Below are positions 7,840 through 13,461 of a stretch of DNA of 31,666 nt, in pieces. A program made the position numbers and the translations under genes. The first letter of the stretch is position 1. Each line of letters starts with the position of its first letter. The notes under the pieces were generated by a model. The model ran no database searches. It worked only from the letters and a program-made list of their open reading frames with translations, and was not told where the DNA came from. Source of the stretch: CAYRML01 sp964425485 (lineage in GTDB: Bacteria; Bacillota; Dehalobacteriia; UBA4068); contig CAYRML010000011.1 of assembly GCA_964425485.1 (NCBI GenBank), forward strand, positions 1 to 31,666, written 5' to 3'.

Positions 7840-8874
7840 TTATTTTATATAGGTATGAAGGGGGAAGGCCCTGTAAATTGGTTTTGGCATATCCGCAACA
7901 GTTTTATAACCGGGTTCTGCATTTATCACATCTGGAATCCGATTGACTGAAGTAGAGGTGGTGGTGGTATCTCCACTCATATCTTCTACTATTAAATGGA
8001 GATCGGGATCACCTTCTATAATCCACTCGATACTCGGTTTTTCGGACAGGTCTTTTCTGACACAGAATATCAAAATAGATTCCCAGACAATATTTTCTTT
8101 GGTATTAAAAGTACAAATAATCTTTAAACCTTTGAGCGTATCTTTTTTTATGGTCATACCCCATTGTGGCTGAGGCATATCCTCTTCGGCCAATATGGGC
8201 TCCACTACGACCTTTTCATTAGTGATGGTCAGGCCCATAATTTTAGAATTAACATGGATAGCTGTTAAGGATACTCTGGCCAGAGGATCATCCTCGCTTT
8301 TGGCCCCGGCCGTTCTTTCCTTATACTCCTGGACTGTTTTGCCAAGGTGCAGTTCATCCACAACCACAGGGCCCATGTATTCCAAAGGTAAATAATTAAT
8401 GGATTTAATTTTTGTAGCTTTATTGCAAGCTGCAACCAAATCAGTGCAGAGACAAGACCAGAAGATGTCTTGAATGCCGCTGGCATACATGGTCACTCCA
8501 TATTGTTTGCAATAGCTATCCAATTCCGCAGCCAAATCGGGTACGGTGATCCAAGGATAAAACCCTTCCTCGGCAATGGTAATGACATTGATACATTTTT
8601 TGGCTAGTAATGCCACTTGTTCCAAAGCACTTTCAGTTGTTAAAATTGCTACATCGGTTTCATCTCCGACTCTGTCCAAGACGGCATCAGCATCCTTTTA
8701 TAATAATATGCTGATGGGGGCACGGCCGATTAATTCTCCGATATCTCTGCCGATATTTCTTTTTCTGCCAACTGCACCCACAATTTCCACATCATGGTCG
8801 AGCATATAGCCAATGGCTTTGCCACCCATAGTACCCGCTCCGAAAATGATTGCCTTGATTTTTTCTTTTCTCAT
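7840..8874 (-). pseudogene. 2,4-diaminopentanoate dehydrogenase-like gene with in-frame TAA
   Basis: Reading from the ATG at 8874 (GGAGGC site upstream) gives a Rossmann start, IKAIIFGAGTMGGKAIGYML, then TAA as codon 59 (8700-8698). The same frame then continues without another stop for about 286 codons to 7840 (KDADAVLDRVGDETDVAILT and onward). The whole, about 343 codons, matches in length and layout the DapB-like dehydrogenases of the 2,4-diaminopentanoate dehydrogenase (Ord) family of the anaerobic ornithine pathway: NAD(P) domain, then a C-terminal domain with GIQDIFWSCL and YMGPVVVDELHLG. A TTG at 8679 could restart translation, but the product would lack the nucleotide loop. It is probably a nonsense-mutated pseudogene or a sequence error. 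No other ornithine-pathway gene is visible here, so the true substrate is uncertain. Confidence 0.8.
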
Positions 8875-9321
8875 AATAAAGCCTCCCGATTTTTTTAAAC
8901 TCCAGAGTCCTAAACTACAGTTACCCGTATAAAATACTGTGTCACATGAGTATAAAGCAGATGGCTTATCTGCAATACCTATTATAGAGGATTAATTATA
9001 ACTTTAAGGCAGATATCTGTTTAATCCAGCTATAAACAAGAGAAAATAGTAGAAACCATAAAATATCAGATGATATTTCTACTTATACTTTATTTTCTCT
9101 GCCGATCTTTGTCTATTGCAAAAGACTCTATTTGTCTTGTTATTTCTTGTCATTTTACCGGCATTTTTTGTGATCCGCAATTTCCGTCGGCATATTAGGC
9201 AGGAATTTAAATAATAGAATTAAGGGGGAAGAATAAATGCGGTTTATGTGAGTTTATCACGGAATGAAAAAGCCATTTCCTGTACAATACAATCAAAACA
9301 GTTGAGTAGGAGTTGATTACC
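8875..9321. other. Divergent intergenic region, no gene seen
   Basis: About 450 bp lies between the Ord-like gene and the ferredoxin-like gene. It contains a palindrome CAGATATCTG (9010-9019) and a small hairpin AAATATCA/TGATATTT (9061-9078) flanked by GTAGAAA/TTTCTAC, possibly operators. No coding potential is recognised. Confidence 0.4.
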
Positions 9322-9552
9322 ATGCCTTTTGGACTTAGCCTCAAAAAGAATGTAGCGGATAAAGCAAATAAACAGTTGACAGTCAATCAAGCCCGTTGCC
9401 CGCAGAATCATATTTGCCCATCCATCAGTGTTTGTCCGGTTGATGCCTTGACTCAGGATGGATTCGCCGCGCCCACAGTCAATCATGAAAAATGCATTCT
9501 TTGTGGAAAATGCGTACGCTTCTGCCCCATGAAGGCTTTGAAATTAGAATAA
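9322..9552 (+). CDS. Small 4Fe-4S ferredoxin-like protein
   Basis: The 76-residue protein has one standard 4Fe-4S motif, CILCGKCVRFCP (C58, C61, C64, C68). It also has an irregular N-terminal Cys group (C26, C32, C38, written CPQNHICPSISVCP) in place of a second CxxCxxCxxxC, seven cysteines in all. It is probably an electron carrier with one sure cluster and perhaps an unusual second one. The ATG at 9322 sits 9 bases after AGGAG. A thioredoxin gene follows 28 bp downstream and is likely co-transcribed, suggesting a shared thiol/redox role. Confidence 0.85.
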   Translation: MPFGLSLKKNVADKANKQLTVNQARCPQNHICPSISVCPVDALTQDGFAAPTVNHEKCILCGKCVRFCPMKALKLE

Positions 9553-9580
9553 AACAAAAACATTAAAAGGAGGAATTAAT

Positions 9581-9889
9581 ATGTCAGTAATAACGATAAC
9601 CAAAGAAAATTTTCAGCAGGAGGTTATGGAAAGTATAAAACCGGTATTGCTGGATTTCTGGGCCGGTTGGTGTGGTCCATGCCGCATGGTATCTCCTGTT
9701 GTAGATGAAATCGCTAAGGAAATGCCTGGCATCAAAGTCGGTAAAATAAATGTAGATGAGCAGCAAGAGCTGGCCGCCGCCTTTAACATCATGAGCATTC
9801 CCACCCTGGTAGTTATGAAAAATGGCAAGGTTATTAACCAGGCAATGGGAGCAAGGCCAAAGGATCAAATCATATCTATGCTGTCTTAA
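9581..9889 (+). CDS. trxA: Thioredoxin
   Basis: A 102-residue thioredoxin with the active site WCGPC (C31, C34), the buried Asp in LLDFWAGW and the cis-Pro loop SIPTL. It reduces protein disulfides in the cytoplasm, normally with thioredoxin reductase, which is not encoded in this window. The ribosome site AAAGGAGGAATTA precedes the ATG. It follows the ferredoxin-like gene and ends at a strong terminator. Genomes of this type usually hold several thioredoxins, so this one may be specialised. Confidence 0.95.
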   Translation: MSVITITKENFQQEVMESIKPVLLDFWAGWCGPCRMVSPVVDEIAKEMPGIKVGKINVDEQQELAAAFNIMSIPTLVVMKNGKVINQAMGARPKDQIISMLS

Positions 9890-9929
9890 AAAAAGAGCCA
9901 TTGAGGAGTTGCCCCAATGGCTCTTTTTT
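9889..9929. terminator. Bidirectional terminator between trxA and the Crp/Fnr gene
   Basis: Arms AAAAAAGAGCCATTG (9889-9903) and its complement (9915-9929) form a 15-bp stem with an 11-base loop. The poly-A and poly-T ends suit both converging genes. Confidence 0.9.
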
Positions 9930-9941
9930 ATTATTTATCAT

Positions 9942-10598
9942 CTATGTCAGTAATGATTCCAGACTATTACGGTCAGTGATATGTATTTCCCCCCGCATGA
10001 GATTGACCAGTCCATCTTGCTGAAAATGCTTGAGCATTCTGGTTACCACCTCGCGGGCGGTGCCCATGTGGTTGGCTATTTTTTCATGAGTTATTTTTAA
10101 AGTATCGCTTTGTTCCAGTATGCTTTCTTCCAACAAAAATGTGGCCAGGCGCTTGTCAAAACTTTTCCACATGATTTGTTCTATAAACCACATAACCTCG
10201 GAAAAACGTGAAGCCATGATCTGATTTGTATAATTAGCGATGACCGCGGATTCTTCCATCAGTTTTTTGTATACATCCGCCGGAATAATCCAAAACTCAG
10301 TATCCTTTTCCGCCTCTATGGTTATGTCGAATTGGATGCTGGCCATCATGCAAGAGGCGGAAAAAAGACATATATCCCGCTCAAACAGACGATATATTGT
10401 GACCTCTTTACCCTCATCGGAGAGAATAAAGGCCCGAAGCTGGCCAGAGAGAATAACAAACAGGCCCAGGCAATCGGCTGAACCGCTATGCAAAATTGTG
10501 CCCTTAGGTGCCATGCGCTTGGAAGCTGATTCCTGCAATATTTTGCGTTCGGTATTTGTAATTTTTTCCCAGATGGGGAAATAGTTTTCAATGCGCAT
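9942..10598 (-). CDS. Crp/Fnr-family transcriptional regulator
   Basis: A 218-residue regulator with an N-terminal cyclic-nucleotide-binding-type beta barrel (LGLFVILSGQLRAFILSDEGKEVTIY), a long dimer helix and a C-terminal winged helix with ITHEKIANHMGTAREVVTRML as recognition region. It lacks the four-Cys FeS arrangement of classical Fnr. Cysteines occur in SADCLGL and DICLFSASCMM, the latter a pattern often seen in this subgroup. The ATG at 10598 is preceded by AAAGGAGT at 8 bases. It is divergent from the superoxide reductase gene and may control it, which is inference. Confidence 0.92.
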   Translation of the reverse strand: MRIENYFPIWEKITNTERKILQESASKRMAPKGTILHSGSADCLGLFVILSGQLRAFILSDEGKEVTIYRLFERDICLFSASCMMASIQFDITIEAEKDTEFWIIPADVYKKLMEESAVIANYTNQIMASRFSEVMWFIEQIMWKSFDKRLATFLLEESILEQSDTLKITHEKIANHMGTAREVVTRMLKHFQQDGLVNLMRGEIHITDRNSLESLLT

Positions 10599-10902
10599 AT
10601 AGATCACTCCTTTGAGAATTTTTTTATAGTCTATTTTTGGTGGTTTTCATTTAATTTACAAACATTTATATCTAATTATATTTATATTTAATTATACCAT
10701 ATTTTCTTGTTTTGTACTTAGGCATCCGGAATCTGCCGATTTTTATCAAGTAAATGCCCGTTTTAAGAGAGGGCCGTCTTCGGTCTATGGTGTCATGGCA
10801 ATAATAGAGATATTGTGATTAAGTTACATAATAATCACTTGTTAAGTTGACGGATATAAGTTATAATCTAAACTACAATATTATGAATTGGAGGGAAGAT
10901 AT
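10599..10902. promoter_or_regulatory. Divergent regulatory region, Crp/Fnr gene and superoxide reductase
   Basis: The 304-bp gap holds a plausible promoter for superoxide reductase, TTGTTA (10839-10844), 17 bp, TATAAT (10862-10867). Just upstream, TTGTGATTAAGTTACATAA (about 10813-10831) is an imperfect TGTGA-N6-TCACA-type dyad, which would suit the Crp/Fnr protein encoded next door. The left half is very AT-rich without a gene. Confidence 0.5.
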
Positions 10903-11283
10903 ATGTGCGAAATTCGTTTTTTTATTTGTAAACACTGCGGCAATTTGGTCGGTATGATTAAAAATTCCGGCGTGCCCATTATCTGCTGCGGAGAACCTAT
11001 GAGCGAACTGATTCCGGGCAGCGTTGATGCTAGCTACGAAAAACATGTTCCCGTAATCTCTGTCAGCGATAATATCGTAACTGTTGATATTGGCTCTGCT
11101 GCCCATCCAATGACGGAGGAACACTATATCGAGTGGGTATATATCCAAACAGAAAACGGTGGCCAGCGCAAATGTCTTTACCCAGGAGATGCTCCGAAGG
11201 TTACATTTTCTCTAGTTGATGATAAGCTGCTGGCTGCATATGCCTATTGTAATCTCCATGGATTGTGGAAAGCTGAAATCTAA
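10903..11283 (+). CDS. dfx: Superoxide reductase, two-centre desulfoferrodoxin
   Basis: A 126-residue protein that reduces superoxide to hydrogen peroxide in the cytoplasm of anaerobes. The N-terminal desulforedoxin centre has C9, C12, C28 and C29. The catalytic iron site has E46-K47-H48, H68, H74, C116 and H119 (motifs EKHVPV, AHPMTEEHYIEW, CNLHGLW). All expected ligands are present, so it should be active. The ATG at 10903 follows GGAGGG; an earlier in-frame start would place the ribosome site inside the gene. Single-gene unit with its own terminator. Confidence 0.95.
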   Translation: MCEIRFFICKHCGNLVGMIKNSGVPIICCGEPMSELIPGSVDASYEKHVPVISVSDNIVTVDIGSAAHPMTEEHYIEWVYIQTENGGQRKCLYPGDAPKVTFSLVDDKLLAAYAYCNLHGLWKAEI

Positions 11284-11290
11284 ATTTTTC

Positions 11291-11327
11291 ATTTCCCGCT
11301 CTCTGATAGGGCGGGAAATATTTTTCT
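11291..11327 (+). terminator. Terminator after superoxide reductase
   Basis: The stem ATTTCCCGC/GCGGGAAAT (11291-11299 with 11311-11319) is followed by ATATTTTTCT. Confidence 0.85.
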
Positions 11328-11329
11328 CT

Positions 11330-11392
11330 AAGTTATTGACATATGCCGAAAATAATGTATAATAATTTATGCATGGCATATGTCAATAACTT
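11330..11392. promoter_or_regulatory. Mirror-symmetric promoter/operator upstream of the Mrp gene
   Basis: A perfect 18-bp inverted repeat, AAGTTATTGACATATGCC (11330-11347) and its complement (11375-11392), brackets 27 bp. Each arm contains a TTGACA. On the plus strand TTGACA (11336-11341), 16 bp, TATAAT (11358-11363) is a near-ideal promoter toward the Mrp gene. On the minus strand TTGACA (11386-11381), 16 bp, TATTAT is equally good. Each arm also contains the near-palindrome GACATATGCC. This reads as operator pairs over a two-way promoter. The minus direction has no gene of its own and runs into the superoxide reductase terminator. Confidence 0.65.
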
Positions 11393-11425
11393 ATTGTGTA
11401 TAATATTGTTAAATCCCCGGAAAAA

Positions 11426-11497
11426 ATGCTGAGCATTTTGCTTATCATTGCAGTTGGTATTATCATTATATCATTAAGAAATTTAAATTGGAGATGA
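11426..11497 (+). CDS. Possible 23-residue membrane micro-peptide
   Basis: An ATG at 11426 opens MLSILLIIAVGIIIISLRNL followed by NWR and a stop at 11497, a single hydrophobic helix with a positive end, as in known bacterial micro-membrane proteins. It has only a weak ribosome site (CCGGAAAA) and ends inside the ribosome site of the Mrp gene, so it could be a leader peptide or a chance reading frame. Confidence 0.3.
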   Translation: MLSILLIIAVGIIIISLRNLNWR

Positions 11498-11503
11498 GTA
11501 GAA

Positions 11504-12343
11504 ATGAAAGAAGAATGTCACAATAACTGCTCTTCCTGTGCAGAAAATTGCAGCGAGAGGACACATGAAAAAACTGATTTACGGGAAAAGCTCAATCAAA
11601 TGTCACAGGTAAAAAAGGTCATTGCTGTGGTCAGTGGCAAGGGAGGAGTAGGCAAGAGTCTTGTGACTTCCATGTTGGCGGTACTTATGAACCGTGCAGG
11701 ATTGAAAACAGTAATAATGGATGCGGATGTTACCGGCCCTTCTATACCGCAAGCATTTGGCTTGCATGGAAAAGCGGAAGCAAGTGACCTTGGTATATAC
11801 CCTGTAAAAACCAAGACAGGTATAGAGGTCATATCACTCAACCTGCTTTTAGATCATGAAACTGATCCTGTGATCTGGCGTGGGCCTATCGTTGCGGGTA
11901 TGATTAAGCAATTTTGGACGGATGTGGTTTGGGGCGAAGTAGATTATATGTTTGTAGATATGCCGCCTGGCACAGGCGATGTACCGCTGACGGTCTTTCA
12001 ATCTTTGCCGGTGGATGGGATAATCGTTGTCACATCTCCCCAGCAACTGGTGGGTATTATTGTTGAGAAGGCCGTTAATATGGCCAAGATGATGAATATC
12101 CCGGTATTGGGATTAGTAGAAAATATGAGCTATTTTAAGTGTCCGGAATGTGGAAGCGAACATCATATATTTGGTGAAAGCAAGCTGGAAGAGACAGCTG
12201 AAAAACTTGCTATTAAAACCATTGCCAGGATCCCCATCAATCCTAAGCTGACTGCGGCCACCGATGCTGGTTGTATCGAATTGTTTGAGGAAAATTATCT
12301 GGATGGCATGATTGATATGTTACTGCGAGAGGAGGGTAAATAA
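11504..12343 (+). CDS. Mrp/NBP35-family FeS-cluster carrier ATPase
   Basis: A 279-residue P-loop ATPase of the Mrp/ApbC/NBP35 family, which binds a 4Fe-4S cluster and hands it to apoproteins. The deviant Walker A SGKGGVGKS sits at 44-52, and DADVTGPS and VDMPPGTGD follow. The N-terminus has four cysteines (C5, C9, C12, C16), as in NBP35-like forms, and C213/C216 (CPEC) form the usual cluster-binding pair. The start at 11504 follows GGAGATGA. The NifX-like gene begins 1 bp after its stop, so the two are translationally linked. Such Mrp plus NifX-like pairs are common in anaerobes. Confidence 0.92.
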   Translation: MKEECHNNCSSCAENCSERTHEKTDLREKLNQMSQVKKVIAVVSGKGGVGKSLVTSMLAVLMNRAGLKTVIMDADVTGPSIPQAFGLHGKAEASDLGIYPVKTKTGIEVISLNLLLDHETDPVIWRGPIVAGMIKQFWTDVVWGEVDYMFVDMPPGTGDVPLTVFQSLPVDGIIVVTSPQQLVGIIVEKAVNMAKMMNIPVLGLVENMSYFKCPECGSEHHIFGESKLEETAEKLAIKTIARIPINPKLTAATDAGCIELFEENYLDGMIDMLLREEGK

Positions 12344-12344
12344 T

Positions 12345-12752
12345 ATGAGAATTGCTGTGACTTATGAAGATGGACAGATATTCCAACATTTTGGACATAC
12401 GGAACGTTTTAAAGTTTATGATGTGGAAAATGGCAAAGTTGCTATGGTGACTACGGTGAACACCAATGGCAGCGGGCATGGCGCCTTGCCTGATGTTTTA
12501 AAAAAAATCGGTGTAAATACGCTGATTTGCGGCGGTATCGGTGAAGGCGCGCGTCGTGCACTGAATGAAGCAGGCATCAAACTTTATGGCGGTGTCAGCG
12601 GTGATGCAGATCAGGCTGTAGAATCTTTTTTAGCCGGAAATCTGATTTTTGATCCGGATGCTATGTGTGAACATCACGGAGAGCATCACGGAGAACATCA
12701 TGGTGGCGAATGCGGAGCGCATGGCTGTGGTGAACATCGTTGCGAGCAATAA
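12345..12752 (+). CDS. NifX/NifB-type iron-molybdenum cofactor-binding domain protein with His-rich tail
   Basis: A 135-residue protein of the dinitrogenase iron-molybdenum cofactor (NifX/NafY) fold: MRIAVTYEDGQIFQHFGHTERF at the start and a central ICGGIGEGARRALNEAGI. Family members carry FeS or Fe-Mo clusters. Residues about 109-135 are a His/Cys-rich tail (HHGEHHGEHHGGECGAHGCGEHRC) that should bind transition metal. The ATG at 12345 lies 1 bp after the Mrp stop and is served by GAGGAGGG. With no nif structural genes here, it probably works with the Mrp protein in cluster or metal handling. Confidence 0.9.
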   Translation: MRIAVTYEDGQIFQHFGHTERFKVYDVENGKVAMVTTVNTNGSGHGALPDVLKKIGVNTLICGGIGEGARRALNEAGIKLYGGVSGDADQAVESFLAGNLIFDPDAMCEHHGEHHGEHHGGECGAHGCGEHRCEQ

Positions 12753-12813
12753 AAATGGCTATTATACTATGGCATAATAACTGAAAGAACTGTTCCCCCT
12801 GTTTTTTTCTAGC

Positions 12814-12852
12814 AAAAAGACCTGTTATCATTGATGGTTGGCAGGTCTTTTT
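12814..12852 (+). terminator. Terminator after the Mrp/NifX pair
   Basis: AAAAAGACCTG (12814-12824) pairs with CAGGTCTTTTT (12842-12852), an 11-bp stem with a T-run, 61 bp after the stop codon. Confidence 0.8.
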
Positions 12853-13028
12853 GTTATTTAGAGAACATATATAATAACGGCCTTGGGCAGGAGACAATAA
12901 TTTTTTCATAAACTTATTTACATAAAGTGGCCACACAAGATATTATTGGCATGAAGAATTGTTTTAAGCTTGTTATAAGGAAAATATTACAATATGAGAA
13001 CAGCACAAAACATTGAGCTAAGTATTAA

Positions 13029-13184
13029 TATTGCCCTTTGGGAACGGTTTTGTCATTTATCGGTAAAATAGTCGGCCAAAAAATCTGCACCGACCGGGCG
13101 ACTTGTGTTCAATGCGGTCAGTGTAATGCAATATGCCCCATGTCTATTGATATCAAGAGCAAAAGATGGCAATCAAGAAAATGA
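13029..13184 (+). pseudogene. Remnant of a NapH/polyferredoxin-like membrane FeS protein
   Basis: A 51-codon open stretch, closed by stops at 13026 and 13182, reads YCPLGTVLSFIGKIVGQKI, then CTDRATCVQCGQCNAICPMS. The YCPLG loop followed by CxxCGxCxxxCP is the pattern at the end of the membrane part of NapH/YccM-type 4Fe-4S proteins. No start codon, membrane helices or second cluster remain, so this is a decayed fragment. Confidence 0.65.
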
Positions 13185-13353
13185 TGGCGGCAATAAGCAA
13201 AAAAGCGAGAGCTAGGTTTATTTTTGGGTATAATTTAGTATGAATATTATCTATATTGGATGAATTGAATGAAAATTATAAAATCTTGTACAAGAGTATA
13301 CACCCACTAGTGCATACTCTTTATATATTTGCGCAAAATTTTTAATATAAATA

Positions 13354-13382
13354 TTGACAAATAAAGATGAGTGGACTACCAT
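13354..13382 (+). promoter_or_regulatory. Likely promoter of the P-type ATPase operon
   Basis: TTGACA (13354-13359), 17 bp, TACCAT (13377-13382) lies about 80 bp before the ATPase start. The -35 is consensus and the -10 is weak. Confidence 0.5.
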
Positions 13383-13398
13383 TTAGTAATCAAATTTC

Positions 13399-13430
13399 AG
13401 GATACTATAGACACCAGTATCTTATTTTTT
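13399..13430 (+). terminator. Attenuator-like hairpin in the ATPase leader
   Basis: AGGATACT (13399-13406) pairs with AGTATCTT (13416-13423; one G-U pair) and is followed by ATTTTTT. It lies between the predicted promoter and the gene, where a terminator would cut the transcript before the coding region. Confidence 0.4.
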
Positions 13431-13461
13431 ATTAACTTGATGAGGGAAGGACTCAAGGTAA

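Larger units (their letters stand above)
12753..13461. other. Gene-poor region with a decayed FeS gene and ATPase promoter
   Basis: About 700 bp holds the NifX terminator, a NapH-like coding remnant (13029-13184), a small dyad AAGAGTAT/ATACTCTT (13292-13299 and 13314-13321) and the promoter and attenuator-like hairpin of the P-type ATPase operon. No intact gene is seen. Confidence 0.55.

Noticed and set aside
12993..13070. 25-codon ORF beginning ATGAGAACAGCACAA
   Set aside because: No ribosome site and no conserved feature; it overlaps the NapH-like remnant in another frame.
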